Made by a program: the position numbers and the translations under genes. From assembly GCA_945833775.1 (NCBI GenBank), contig CAMAGI010000004.1, positions 1-61,975 on the forward strand: 61,975 bases of DNA, given 5' to 3'. Positions within the stretch are counted from its first letter, which is position 1; the number at the start of each line of letters is the position of its first letter. Source of the stretch: an uncultured Lachnospiraceae bacterium. Its GTDB lineage: Bacteria > Bacillota > Clostridia > Lachnospirales > Lachnospiraceae. The notes below the pieces were generated by a model. It was not told the origin of the DNA, did not search any database, and was given only the letters and a program-made list of their open reading frames with translations. Positions 1 to 9,197 of the stretch are shown here, one piece after another.

Positions 1-364
1 TACCCTGCTGCTTGATGGTGAAGTTATAAGTCTCCATCAGCCACTCACGATATGCAAGGGTATCCTCGTCATATGCGCTGGTGGGATCAGCGGGCTTGCC
101 TTCGGGATCGGACCACCAGTCACGGATGATGATTTCCATTCCGCCGAGGTCGTAAACATTGCCGTTCTCATCCTTCAGAATAGGATAAGGGCTTACTTCT
201 TCTTCGGAAGAAGCTACTTCCTCACTGCTCGCGGGAGTAGTCTCGCTGCTCTCGGGAACGTCACTGCTTGCGGGAGTTTCTGTGCCGCCGCAGCCGGCCA
301 TACCTACGGTCATTACAGTTGCCATAGATGCAGCCAAAAGTCTTCTTACAATCTTACTTTTCAT
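1..364 (-). CDS. Extracellular solute-binding lipoprotein of a sugar ABC importer (3' end cut off by window edge)
   Basis: This is the first 121 codons of a binding protein that would capture a sugar or oligosaccharide outside the cell and pass it to the two permeases encoded just upstream (580-2482). The start ATG at 362-364 has AGGAGG 7 bases before it. The product begins with a basic signal peptide ending in MAGC, so Cys25 is the expected lipidation site. A Ser/Glu/Thr-rich linker (about residues 27-56) follows, then the beginning of a mature domain with the motif GGMEIIIRDWW, usual for CUT1 binding proteins. Unlike the other genes of the locus it has its own promoter and operator (498-553). 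The C-terminal domain is outside the window, so the substrate cannot be guessed. Family assignment is confident. Confidence 0.88.
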   Translation of the reverse strand, partial: MKSKIVRRLLAASMATVMTVGMAGCGGTETPASSDVPESSETTPASSEEVASSEEEVSPYPILKDENGNVYDLGGMEIIIRDWWSDPEGKPADPTSAYDEDTLAYREWLMETYNFTIKQQG

Positions 365-497
365 TTTACATCCTCCTTTTATTTATATAAATTCCTTTCA
401 CCTCTTCGGGGAACGGTAATTTTTCCGGGCCGATCTCCTCGAGGAACAAAGAAATTATATATGTATTGAGTCCTGTATCCGGGCGGGCTTACGTCTT

Positions 498-513
498 GGT
501 TAAACGTTTAGCC
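498..513. promoter_or_regulatory. LacI-family-type operator palindrome
   Basis: The 16-bp sequence GGTTAAACGTTTAGCC is an inverted repeat with one mismatched pair and the central CG typical of LacI/GalR-family operators. It starts about 12 bases downstream of the -10 box of the promoter at 525-553, where a bound repressor would block transcription of the binding-protein gene. No LacI-type repressor gene lies in the window. A CcpA-type catabolite site is an alternative reading, but the match to a cre consensus is not exact. Confidence 0.6.
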
Positions 514-524
514 ACCACTTTTTC

Positions 525-553
525 ATTCTATCACATTGTCCTTTTGTTAGCAA
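525..553 (-). promoter_or_regulatory. Sigma-A-type promoter of the binding-protein gene
   Basis: On the minus strand TTGCTA (548-553) is followed after exactly 17 bases by TAGAAT (525-530). It lies between the stop of the permease gene at 580 and the start of the binding-protein gene at 364, giving an untranslated leader of roughly 150 bases that contains the palindrome at 498-513. It lets the binding protein be made in excess over its permeases, a common need in ABC importers. Confidence 0.6.
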
Positions 554-579
554 GTCCTTCTGCCGTAAAATCCCGAAAA

Positions 580-1581
580 TCACATCTTGATACCGGATGA
601 ACTTAAGCTCTCCACAAAGCCCTTCTGTGCAAACAGATACAGCAAAATCAAGGGCAGAATAATCATCAGCGTACCGGTGGAAAGGATCGCATTGGAATAC
701 GCAACGGAGATGGTGGTTTTAACGCCCAATATACGCTGCATATACGCGCCCAGGCTGTCCACAATTCTGGAGAGCGATGTGCTCACCAGATTGGTTCCGC
801 CGAGGAACATCTTGGAGTAAAAGCCGTCTGTCCACTGCCAAACAAAGGCGAACAGGAAGCAGGAGGTCAGAATTGGCTTTGCGTCCGGGAGCATAATCCG
901 AATGAAGGTTTTCAAGGTTCCGCATCCGTCCACATATGCCGCCTCTTCCAGTTCCTTCGGAATGTTGCGGAAGAACTGACGGATCATGTAGATATAGAGT
1001 CCGTTCTTCAACCCCATACAGGTAGCACTCATCAGATAGTACGGAAGTACCGAGTTTCTGAGGTTAATGGTCTCTCCGCGAATCAACTGTGACAATCCCA
1101 ACACATCGAAGAAACGGAAATGAAGGTGCAGGGATGTTGAAATCGTCTGCGGAGGAATCAGGATCACCAGCATAACGCAGGCAAACCAGAAGTTCTTAAG
1201 CGGAAATTCAAATCTTGCAAATCCGTATCCAACCAGTGTACAAACGGTAATCTGCAATACGGCAATTGATAAGGAAATAATAAGCGAATTTTTAAGTGCT
1301 TTGCCGTAATTCATCAGCTGTGCCGCCAACTTATAGTTGTCCGTTGTAAAATGCTCCGGAATGGAAAATACCAACGGATTATACAAATCCTCTTCTGTCA
1401 TGAAGCTTACCGAAATCTTATTCAAAATCGGCTGGAGGATCAGGAAGCACATACCGAACAGAAGAATAAAACGACATATACTGAGTACAACTGTCATAAT
1501 ACGCTTCTGTAAAAGATATCCTCCCGATTTCCGGTTTCTTTCCCAGAAGTCATTGCTTTTCTTATGCTTTGCTTTAGTCAT
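580..1581 (-). CDS. Carbohydrate ABC transporter permease (MalG-type, CUT1)
   Basis: This 333-residue inner-membrane permease would form the channel of a sugar importer together with the gene at 1574-2482, which it overlaps by 8 bases. It has a basic, cytoplasmic N-terminus, about six membrane segments, and the ATPase-contacting EAA loop near residues 213-230 (EEAAYVDGCG, then a proline-containing IMLPDAKP). GGAGGG lies 10 bases before the ATG. The C-terminus ends in the SLSSSGIKM type tail common to this subfamily. No ATP-binding subunit is encoded in the locus, so a shared MsmK-type ATPase elsewhere in the genome is the likely energy source (inference). Confidence 0.93.
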   Translation of the reverse strand: MTKAKHKKSNDFWERNRKSGGYLLQKRIMTVVLSICRFILLFGMCFLILQPILNKISVSFMTEEDLYNPLVFSIPEHFTTDNYKLAAQLMNYGKALKNSLIISLSIAVLQITVCTLVGYGFARFEFPLKNFWFACVMLVILIPPQTISTSLHLHFRFFDVLGLSQLIRGETINLRNSVLPYYLMSATCMGLKNGLYIYMIRQFFRNIPKELEEAAYVDGCGTLKTFIRIMLPDAKPILTSCFLFAFVWQWTDGFYSKMFLGGTNLVSTSLSRIVDSLGAYMQRILGVKTTISVAYSNAILSTGTLMIILPLILLYLFAQKGFVESLSSSGIKM

Positions 1582-2482
1582 AATAGTAAACCCTCCTGGA
1601 AATAATCAGTGATGAGATTGCAACAAACACAATTACGATAATGAAGTAAATCCACGACATTGCCGATGAAAAACCATAGTTTATCTGCTCGATCATTACC
1701 GTGCTGATCTTATCGATTACTTCATTGTCGGATCTCATACAGAAATCAACAATGGTATAAATCCAGTTTACCAGGAACAGGGAGCTGATCATCGGGAAGG
1801 TGATCTTCCACAAACTCTCCCACTTCGTACATCCTTCGATATCCGCGGCTTCATACATGCTGGAGGAAATCGTCTGCAAACCGGAGAGGAATATGATGAT
1901 CTGAATTCCGGAAGCAATCGCAACATCATAGATGTTATCGATGATCTCAAATACCTTCTCGAATGCTCTTGTTCCTACCCCGGCGGTACGAAGGATCGTC
2001 TGAATGGCATCGGTAATGCTGACACCGCTTGCATTCTCCTCCATGGATGCCTGGATAATCGAGATCAGGGAGTTGTTGGACTCCAGTCCGAGCATAACAC
2101 CGGATGAAAGAATCACCGGGAGGAAGAAGATTGCTCGAACCAATGCTCTTCCCTTAAATTTCTGATTCAGGATCAAAGCCACGAAAAAGCTGAATACCAT
2201 AATCGCCAATGTATTGTACAGCATTCTCGTAAGTTCTTCCACCAAAAGGCGGTTAAATTCAGGGTCAACCCGAAATGCCTGAATGTAGTTGGTAATACCG
2301 ATCGGCACCATCGTAAAGCTTCCCGATTCAACCTGTACATCACAGAAGCTCATGTACAGAGATTGGCAAAGGGGCTTAATCATAAATGCCAGAAACCCGA
2401 TGATGAAAGGCATTATGAACAGGTATCCCGACACAGCCTTGCGTCTCTGAAGACCCGCTAACTTATTCTTCTGTTTCTTCAT
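1574..2482 (-). CDS. Carbohydrate ABC transporter permease (MalF-type, CUT1)
   Basis: This is the partner permease of the gene at 580-1581. The product has about 302 residues, six predicted membrane segments and the EAA motif near residue 211 (YEAADIEGCTKW, then ITFP). An upstream GTG two codons earlier is in frame, but the AAGG sequence is better spaced for the ATG at 2480-2482, so that start was chosen. It contains a long loop (about residues 134-180) that is unusual for a minimal MalF-type permease and probably lies outside the membrane. It is 23 bases downstream of the DUF5696 gene and almost certainly in the same transcript. Confidence 0.92.
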   Translation of the reverse strand: MKKQKNKLAGLQRRKAVSGYLFIMPFIIGFLAFMIKPLCQSLYMSFCDVQVESGSFTMVPIGITNYIQAFRVDPEFNRLLVEELTRMLYNTLAIMVFSFFVALILNQKFKGRALVRAIFFLPVILSSGVMLGLESNNSLISIIQASMEENASGVSITDAIQTILRTAGVGTRAFEKVFEIIDNIYDVAIASGIQIIIFLSGLQTISSSMYEAADIEGCTKWESLWKITFPMISSLFLVNWIYTIVDFCMRSDNEVIDKISTVMIEQINYGFSSAMSWIYFIIVIVFVAISSLIISRRVYYYD

Positions 2483-2505
2483 AACCACTACCCTTTCTTA
2501 CCTTT

Positions 2506-5100
2506 TTATCGAACAACCTTATAGTCTCTGGCAGGCACTGTAGCTCCATCGGGCGCTTCAGCATCTGCATACCCATAGTTTACATAAACCCTGGTGCCAT
2601 CTGCGTATGTGGTACAGGACATATCCGCAAGAACCATCTCATGATTCACCATTTCCTGATTGTACAGATGTCCCAGTTCCGCATTGTATCGGTTGTAGAT
2701 CGACATCATTCTGTCATGCCATGCCGCATAATCAGAACCGTAATACTCGGTGTAAAGTGTTTTTTGCAGAGCAAATGCGGATTCGTTCATCATTGTAAAG
2801 TAGAGACCCGCACCATATTCTACCGATCGCAGAAGTTCTTCTTCCGTATTTCCGCATATGTTCAGCGCGTCCCCGGTATAATTTACATACCCGTGAATCG
2901 CCAGCTGGTAGAAAGGAACAAAGGAATCCAGAATGGTGTATTCGCTTCCCTGCAAATCCATGTTGGTGACAATATCACTGTATGCTATAGCATAATCATT
3001 ACCCATATTGATCATGATGTTCTGACCGGTATCGGACATTGCCTTCAACTGTTCGCTCTGCAGCTTCATAGTTGCCTGACGACTATGAGGATTCTTACGG
3101 TAGAAATCGGAAGAAAGATCCATTCCGTTATCGCGGAAAGCGATACCGGTTCCGTAGTTCTTCGCCGTCTTTGCTAATCTATCCGCAAGATCAAGTGCGA
3201 TGTCTGTATGAAGCAGATAGTAACTGTCAAGCCAATCAGCCTCTGCATAAGTTACATCGCTGTACTCCCTCAGTTCGACTCTCTCCTTACTGATTAGCTT
3301 TGCCGCATCGGTATAGGAGAAAAAGCCATTGAGTATTCCACTGTCATACGCATATTGCGTGACGCCTTCCAGATAGACATCGACACCAAGCCCCTCCGCC
3401 GTTGCAATCATGTTCTTGAGATCTCTCTTGCTACCCAGCGCAGAGATCGGCCGGATGGATTTCAGAATCTTCTGTTTGACACCGCCGTTACACCAGCCGG
3501 TCATCTTTACGGACAGATTCTTCATTCCCTCGCTGTCAAGTTGCCTGACAATTTCCTCTGCCTCCTTGTAGGTGGTCAGCTTCCAGGGTCTTGAAACGGG
3601 GATACCGACGATCTGTTTTACCTTGTCGACCGCACCAACCAACTCAAGCACCACGGGTGTATCGCTGTCATCATTGATGGAGAAAGCATCCCCATAGGTA
3701 TCCTTTAAATACCTCTGATACTCCTTCGCCATGTCCACATAGCTGTCGGAATCAATAAAGCGGTATCTCTGGGTCAGCGTCTCGTCGGGCAGTTCCTTCA
3801 GATAAACGTAAACGGAGCTGTTTGCAATCTCGCTTACATCGTATTGTTCACGGGAACAGATGCTGTAAATAGCATTGGCGTAATTGTACTGATTGTACCG
3901 GCCGCTGATATCTGCCTGAACCGACGCATAGGGCGCACCCTCCTCCAGAATGCACAAAAAAGAATTGCCGTCTCTTGCGATACCGAAGGTATTGTAATAG
4001 GTCCTGGTATTATGTACCACCGCATCACGACTCAGCGCCATATCCCAACCATACACATTTGCGTAGTAGCTGTTCTGGGCAGTCTTGCCGTTATTAAAAT
4101 TGATGGTTGCACCGCCGCCCTCGGGAACCAGGAGATATCCTTCATCCTCCAATCCGCCGGCTCCGAAGAAAGGAAGGGGATTGAGTGTGTACAGAGGATA
4201 ATCCTCCTTGAATTCCATATCACTCAAGGGAAGCTTTACCACCAGATCATTGCCATCCAGCTGATAAATCATGCTGACATTGAAGACCGGCTTATCCGTG
4301 GATGACTCGCCGTTAGCAAGCTCCTTATCCGCTGCGTAATCCTCCACACTGTATCCGATACTCTCAAAGTACTGCTCCAATTTTACCTTCAGGGCTTCAC
4401 TGGTACCGTCACGCATCACATAGATGGGTTCCGTCTCCAGGATGGGATAGCTTTCCAAGAGTGATTCCTTGTCATCCTTCTTGCCGAGTGCGTTAATATC
4501 GTACTTTTTATAGTAGGACTTTACCATATTCTTGCCGTCTTTGTCCAAAAGCTCCAGCCAATGATCCATCTTCTCTTCCGTCGTAACAGTGGGAATCATG
4601 TACTCCCGCTCGATATCACCGATGGAATAATTCACACGAATGTAGTCATCACCGGTTTCAATCTCATAGACGCTGTTTTTGATACTGTAATCGTAGTTGT
4701 TCAGATTGGACTCCAAACCGGTCTGAACGCTGTAGGAAAGTGCCAGTGTCGACTGAAGCTTTCCCTTCTCCGCCGTCAATGCAATGGCATCGTTGGCACC
4801 GTTTTCGGGATTGGATCTCCACTCCATCCCCGTGCTTTTCACCTTCAGTACGAACTGTGTGGTCTCGGGATCCATGGTGAACTTCAGAGCATCGTTCTCC
4901 AGGACAAGCTCCGAATCACCGCCCTCATACCCGTTGATACGGACAATCTCCTCTTCCTCCTCTACATTCTGGTAATTCACGACGAAAACAACGCCTCCCA
5001 GAATAATTGCAGCAAGGATGACCGGGAAGATCAGGCTCTTCAGCTGCTTGATCACAGCCGCCTTAAATTCTGCTTTTCTGACTGATTTTTCTTTCTTCAT
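2506..5100 (-). CDS. Membrane-anchored DUF5696 protein, possibly a glycosidase-like enzyme
   Basis: This 864-residue protein has a basic N-terminus and one membrane segment (about residues 22-44), then an extracytoplasmic body with no further hydrophobic segment. The overall sequence matches what I know as DUF5696, a family of no assigned function found near sugar ABC transporters. The N-terminal half is rich in beta-type sequence and the second half (from about residue 470) alternates predicted strands and helices like a TIM barrel, with acidic motifs such as FRDNGMDLSSDFY. This layout recalls GH36/GH101-type glycosidases, but the catalytic role is inference. TAGGAG precedes the ATG by five bases. 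It lies between the Yip1 gene and the permease pair. Confidence 0.75.
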   Translation of the reverse strand: MKKEKSVRKAEFKAAVIKQLKSLIFPVILAAIILGGVVFVVNYQNVEEEEEIVRINGYEGGDSELVLENDALKFTMDPETTQFVLKVKSTGMEWRSNPENGANDAIALTAEKGKLQSTLALSYSVQTGLESNLNNYDYSIKNSVYEIETGDDYIRVNYSIGDIEREYMIPTVTTEEKMDHWLELLDKDGKNMVKSYYKKYDINALGKKDDKESLLESYPILETEPIYVMRDGTSEALKVKLEQYFESIGYSVEDYAADKELANGESSTDKPVFNVSMIYQLDGNDLVVKLPLSDMEFKEDYPLYTLNPLPFFGAGGLEDEGYLLVPEGGGATINFNNGKTAQNSYYANVYGWDMALSRDAVVHNTRTYYNTFGIARDGNSFLCILEEGAPYASVQADISGRYNQYNYANAIYSICSREQYDVSEIANSSVYVYLKELPDETLTQRYRFIDSDSYVDMAKEYQRYLKDTYGDAFSINDDSDTPVVLELVGAVDKVKQIVGIPVSRPWKLTTYKEAEEIVRQLDSEGMKNLSVKMTGWCNGGVKQKILKSIRPISALGSKRDLKNMIATAEGLGVDVYLEGVTQYAYDSGILNGFFSYTDAAKLISKERVELREYSDVTYAEADWLDSYYLLHTDIALDLADRLAKTAKNYGTGIAFRDNGMDLSSDFYRKNPHSRQATMKLQSEQLKAMSDTGQNIMINMGNDYAIAYSDIVTNMDLQGSEYTILDSFVPFYQLAIHGYVNYTGDALNICGNTEEELLRSVEYGAGLYFTMMNESAFALQKTLYTEYYGSDYAAWHDRMMSIYNRYNAELGHLYNQEMVNHEMVLADMSCTTYADGTRVYVNYGYADAEAPDGATVPARDYKVVR

Positions 5101-5144
5101 GGTTACTCCTATCCTTTTAGCTTAAGGAATGCTTCCTTCCAATG

Positions 5145-5801
5145 CTATAGCCGGAACAAAAATTCTTTGCCCAGAGAAATGAAATATGCAACACCCTGTG
5201 AGATCATGCTGAAGAACAACAGCAGGATAAATACCATTACCAGCATAGCAAACAGGGTAAACACTGTGAACAGAAGATTCTTTCCCATGGAATACTCATG
5301 AATCTGGCCCATGGCGGCGAGGATAAGCAGTGCCGCCCACACAAGGGAAATTGCGCTGAGCATGGTGTAGAACTCTCGCTCATCAACCGTTACCAGGTTG
5401 CTGAAAATCATCAGCGGAAACTGCATCAACGGATAAGGAGTCAATGCATAACAGGTTGCCATATAGACCTGCCCGAGCCTTCCCTTCCCATCGAACAACG
5501 TGGTTAACGCCCAGTTGCCGACTACCCAGAGAGCCAAAGGGAACAACACACTCGACAGATACAGGAAGATATTGATGTCCTCCCAGTATACCGTCATAAA
5601 GATGAAACTGGTGTACCGCAGTTTCATGACTCTGGCAACCAGCGTCAAAATCAATATGGTATTTGCCGCAGCGTAGGATCCCCTTCTCTCGTGTGTAAGA
5701 TCCCAGAACCCATCCAACGGATGAGTGATGCAATACAATGCAAACTTCAATGTGGCGAAATACTTTTCATAAGTCTCTTTCTTCTTCAATGAAGCAATCA
5801 T
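5145..5801 (-). CDS. Yip1-family integral membrane protein
   Basis: This 218-residue protein has five predicted membrane segments in a Yip1 arrangement: a soluble N-terminal stretch with the motif ITHPLDGFWDLTHERRGS, then hydrophobic segments with the conserved TALTPYPLMQFP-like motif (seen here as CYALTPYPLMQFPL). Its biochemical role is unknown; bacterial Yip1 proteins often sit beside transporters or secretion genes. It is 16 bases downstream of the NHL-repeat gene and 44 bases upstream of the DUF5696 gene, with GGAGG five bases before its ATG. A scaffolding or assembly role for the surface proteins of this locus is only a guess. Confidence 0.8.
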   Translation of the reverse strand: MIASLKKKETYEKYFATLKFALYCITHPLDGFWDLTHERRGSYAAANTILILTLVARVMKLRYTSFIFMTVYWEDINIFLYLSSVLFPLALWVVGNWALTTLFDGKGRLGQVYMATCYALTPYPLMQFPLMIFSNLVTVDEREFYTMLSAISLVWAALLILAAMGQIHEYSMGKNLLFTVFTLFAMLVMVFILLLFFSMISQGVAYFISLGKEFLFRL

Positions 5802-5817
5802 ATCGGCCTCCGTTTAT

Positions 5818-7326
5818 CTAGATTCTGAAGATATCTGCGGTATCAATCTCGTGCTTAATACTCTTCACCTTACCGATACCCAGGGGAATCAGGAACACTG
5901 CAAGCAACAGAATTACGATGATTACAATATGTTCTTCCACCCAATCTTTACGATACTGTTTAAACGCCTTGGAATAATTCTCGTCGTCGTATTTCAGCTC
6001 GAAATAATCCATTGCCTCTGCGTATTGCTCCTGACGAAGCAGTGCGCGGCCGATACCGATATATGCGAGATCGTAGTTGCCGTCGATATCCATCACCTTC
6101 TGCCAGGACTCGCCGGATCCCACATAGTCACCGTCGTCAAACTGCTCAATCGCCTGATAAATCAGGGAGCCGAACTCCGTAACCGTAAAAAGTGTGAGGC
6201 TGCAATCCAGAGAATCCAACACCAGAAGATCATGCCCCATGTGCTCCAATGCAGAGGGCTGGTTAAAATAACCGTCCATGTTGCCGTTGCTGCCGAAGGC
6301 GTATACCATTCTTCCCTGATCGTCGTATCCGAAAAGACGTCCGCGGTTTCGGTCAAGCACAACATAGATATCATTCTCCATCACCGTCACATCGGTGAAG
6401 TAGGAGGGACCGGTATGACCGCCGCCCTCTCCGAAATACAGATCACCGAAAACCGGCCATTCGCCGTTTCTTACCAGGATGTCATTGCCCAGCAGATTCA
6501 GCTTGCGGATAGGATCTACCTCACCGGCATCCAGATCCTCCTCTTCCACACTGTCCGTAACCACATAGATGAATCCTTCATGATCAATGTAAGCGTTGTC
6601 ATACTCGGTGGGAACGAAGGATTCCATCTGGGCTCTCTGTTCCTGAGTTGCAAGCTTTTTCCAGATGTAATCCGCCCAATCGTAGGTAACCGGAGTGGCT
6701 CCCACAAAGCCCGAGAAGGTTGTGTCATTCTCATATTTGATCAAACCCTTGTTGATACCGGATGCCACACAGTACACACGCCCTGCGGTATCGATCACAA
6801 TCTTGGTCGGTAGAAACGATGCATTGGGATCCAGAGAGGAATCCACAGGCTTATCAAACTGTGTCATATAATTGAGATCACTGTCCAACTTCAGGATTCT
6901 TTCATTGCCCTTGTCGGCAATAAAGAACTCGCCCTCCTCGGAGACTGCGATATCCGTCGGGCCGGAAAACGTAGTGACCTCGACATTTCCCTTGAAGCTG
7001 TCAATGATGCGCTTCACCTCAAACTTCTCTCTGGACACACGCTCCAGCTCCAGAATTCTGTTGTTGCCCGTATCACAGATATAGACCAGATTATCCTTCA
7101 CATACAAGCCCTGGGGAGCTTTCATTTTGACATCCAGACCCAAATCGGTAGATGTAAACACGTCGCTGACCGTATAGGCATCCGGCGAATCCTGCACGTC
7201 CCCCCAGTAATCGTAATTGTAGGTGTAGCTTCTATCCGCGTTTGCCGCCGAAGCCGTCAGGGAAGAGCCCATTACCATCATGGCACTGATCGCAAGGACT
7301 GCCACTCTTTTTGTCATCTTATTCAT
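5818..7326 (-). CDS. Secreted NHL-repeat beta-propeller protein with C-terminal membrane anchor
   Basis: The product has about 502 residues. A signal peptide (to roughly Ala28) is followed by NHL/SMP-30-like repeats that give a propeller, with recurring patterns such as GLYVKDNLVYICDTGNNRILEL, PTDIAVSEEGEFFIADKGN and PTKIVIDTAGRVYCVA. After it come a short helical, TPR-like section (about 410-460) and a hydrophobic segment near the C-terminus (IVIIVILLLAVFLIPLGIG) with a basic tail, so the propeller should face outward. The open frame continues to an ATG at 7344, but the ATG at 7324-7326 has GAGGTGG at good distance and begins a proper signal peptide. The ligand is unknown. It stands between permease and Yip1 genes. 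Confidence 0.82.
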   Translation of the reverse strand: MNKMTKRVAVLAISAMMVMGSSLTASAANADRSYTYNYDYWGDVQDSPDAYTVSDVFTSTDLGLDVKMKAPQGLYVKDNLVYICDTGNNRILELERVSREKFEVKRIIDSFKGNVEVTTFSGPTDIAVSEEGEFFIADKGNERILKLDSDLNYMTQFDKPVDSSLDPNASFLPTKIVIDTAGRVYCVASGINKGLIKYENDTTFSGFVGATPVTYDWADYIWKKLATQEQRAQMESFVPTEYDNAYIDHEGFIYVVTDSVEEEDLDAGEVDPIRKLNLLGNDILVRNGEWPVFGDLYFGEGGGHTGPSYFTDVTVMENDIYVVLDRNRGRLFGYDDQGRMVYAFGSNGNMDGYFNQPSALEHMGHDLLVLDSLDCSLTLFTVTEFGSLIYQAIEQFDDGDYVGSGESWQKVMDIDGNYDLAYIGIGRALLRQEQYAEAMDYFELKYDDENYSKAFKQYRKDWVEEHIVIIVILLLAVFLIPLGIGKVKSIKHEIDTADIFRI

Positions 7327-7343
7327 ATGCCACCTCTTCCTCA

Positions 7344-8246
7344 TTAATCCTTCAGACCGGAGCTTGCCATGGTCTCCAGAATCTGGCTCTCTGAGAAAAC
7401 GAAAATCGCAATCGGGACAATCATGACCACAACCAGAACGGCTGCGCCCTGTCCGGTTCTTGCAATACCGCCGCTCTGGATCTGCTGCAGTGCGTAAACC
7501 AGCGTTTTCTTCTCCTCGGAATAGATGTATGTAGCTGCCTTGTTATTCCACAATGCCTGAACCGAGAAAATAATCAGGGTCATCCAGGCGGGCTTTACAT
7601 TCGGCATTACGATGCCGGTAAACACCCTCCACTCGTTCGCGCCGTCAATCTTGGCTGCCTCAATCAGAGAGGTGGGCAAGCCTTCCATGAACTGTTTCAT
7701 CAAAAACAGTCCCATGGGCGATGCAAACGCGGGAATAATGATTGCCCAATAGGTATCGATCCATCCCAGCTTATTCAGGATCAGATAGTTCGGAATCTGG
7801 GTTACATAACCGGTGAACATCATTGCCACCGTAACCAGCTTGAAGAATGCGTTTCCGCCGGGGAACTCATACTTCGCAAGTACGAATGCGCCCATGGAGG
7901 CAATGATCAAATGTCCGAAGGTTCCCACAAAGGTAATAAAAGTTGTGTTGAAAAGGTATCTGGAGAATGTCACCCAGGACTTACCCATGGTGACAAACAA
8001 ATCCGAAAAGTTATCAAAGGTCGGATTCTGTGCCAGAATCTTGGGTGGGAACTTAAACAGTTCATCCAAGGGCTTCAGTGCACTGCTGACTGCGTAAATG
8101 ATCGGGAAAGCCATGATCAACGCCACACAAACCAAGAACAAATACAAGAAGATATCGCCGATGATGGAACGATTCGGTTTTCTTCTTTTGATTAATTTCT
8201 TCCGATATACTTTCTCGATGTTTTCTTCTTTTTTCTTCTTGCTCAT
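7344..8246 (-). CDS. Carbohydrate ABC transporter permease (MalG-type, CUT1)
   Basis: This 300-residue permease has a strongly basic N-terminus, six predicted membrane segments and an EAA loop near residue 195 (LIEAAKIDGANEW, then IVMPNVKPAW). It begins one base after the stop of the MalF-type gene at 8248-9186, and the two form the second permease pair of this locus. The C-terminal MASSGLKD tail resembles that of the other MalG-type protein at 580-1581, though the two pairs are clearly diverged. The next gene downstream, the NHL protein, follows within 17 bases. Confidence 0.93.
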   Translation of the reverse strand: MSKKKKEENIEKVYRKKLIKRRKPNRSIIGDIFLYLFLVCVALIMAFPIIYAVSSALKPLDELFKFPPKILAQNPTFDNFSDLFVTMGKSWVTFSRYLFNTTFITFVGTFGHLIIASMGAFVLAKYEFPGGNAFFKLVTVAMMFTGYVTQIPNYLILNKLGWIDTYWAIIIPAFASPMGLFLMKQFMEGLPTSLIEAAKIDGANEWRVFTGIVMPNVKPAWMTLIIFSVQALWNNKAATYIYSEEKKTLVYALQQIQSGGIARTGQGAAVLVVVMIVPIAIFVFSESQILETMASSGLKD

Positions 8247-8247
8247 A

Positions 8248-9186
8248 TCAGGTTCCTACTCTTCTTAACAGACTTTGAATTGCTTTGTTACATAAGATCA
8301 TCATTAAGAACAAAATCGTTGCAATCGCACATGCATATCCCATCTCAAATCTCGTAAAACCATAGTCGAACAGGTGGGTTACGATGGTGCGGGCTGCATA
8401 GTCCGTACTGGGGTATCCGCAGAGAGCCATTGTGACATCGCAGACACCGAAGGCCTGCGTAATCGACATAACCGCACCGAACATCAGCATGGGCTTCATG
8501 TTCGGAAGGGTAATGTACCACAGCTCCTGCCATCTGTTCTTAATACCGTCCATATAACCAGCCTCAAACTGCGATCTGTCGACACCCTGCAAGCCTGCAA
8601 CGAAGGATAGGAATCCGGTACCGAGGCTCATCCACAGAATAACCAGCATACAGATCGGAAGCATGTAGGTCGGATTGATAAACCACAGGATCGGGGTATC
8701 GATGATACCCAGATTCATGAGGAATGCGTTCACATAACCATACGCGTCGCCACGGAAGAATACCGAGAAGATCACATAACAGTTTCCTGCAATTGACGGT
8801 GCATAGAAGACAACCACCGCTATGCTTCGCACCCACCTGGGGAGTTCGTTTATCAGCCACGCAAACAGGAAGGACATGATGTAGCCGAGAGGTCCCGTGA
8901 TGACTGCTATCATCATCGTGTTCTTCAAACCGACCAGGAAAATATCATCTTCCAGTATCAGGCTGATGTAGTTGGACAATCCGATAAATCTGGGTGTCTC
9001 CAAAATATTGTAATAGGTAAAGCTGAAGAAAATGGAGACAACCACCGGTGCTACGTAGAACAATGTAAAGAGGATCGCGTAAGGAGCAAGGAATGCGTAA
9101 CACATTTTGCTTCTCTTCGCTTTCTTCCATGCAACCTGTGCATTGTGCTTACGCAGCGTCACATATTTGCTTAAATATTCTTTCAT
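8248..9186 (-). CDS. Carbohydrate ABC transporter permease (MalF-type, CUT1)
   Basis: This 312-residue permease has six predicted membrane segments and the EAA loop in a variant form, FEAGYMDGIKNRW followed by ITLPNMKP near residue 211, where the second alanine of EAA is replaced by glycine. GGGGAG lies seven bases before the ATG. It is 11 bases downstream of the large binding protein (9198-12155) and adjacent to the MalG-type gene. Together these three genes make a complete importer apart from the ATPase. Confidence 0.93.
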   Translation of the reverse strand: MKEYLSKYVTLRKHNAQVAWKKAKRSKMCYAFLAPYAILFTLFYVAPVVVSIFFSFTYYNILETPRFIGLSNYISLILEDDIFLVGLKNTMMIAVITGPLGYIMSFLFAWLINELPRWVRSIAVVVFYAPSIAGNCYVIFSVFFRGDAYGYVNAFLMNLGIIDTPILWFINPTYMLPICMLVILWMSLGTGFLSFVAGLQGVDRSQFEAGYMDGIKNRWQELWYITLPNMKPMLMFGAVMSITQAFGVCDVTMALCGYPSTDYAARTIVTHLFDYGFTRFEMGYACAIATILFLMMILCNKAIQSLLRRVGT

Positions 9187-9197
9187 GACTCACTCCC

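Noticed and set aside
365-579. Riboswitch in the leader of the first binding protein
   Set aside because: Apart from the operator palindrome the leader shows no stable hairpin set or known aptamer motif that I can see.
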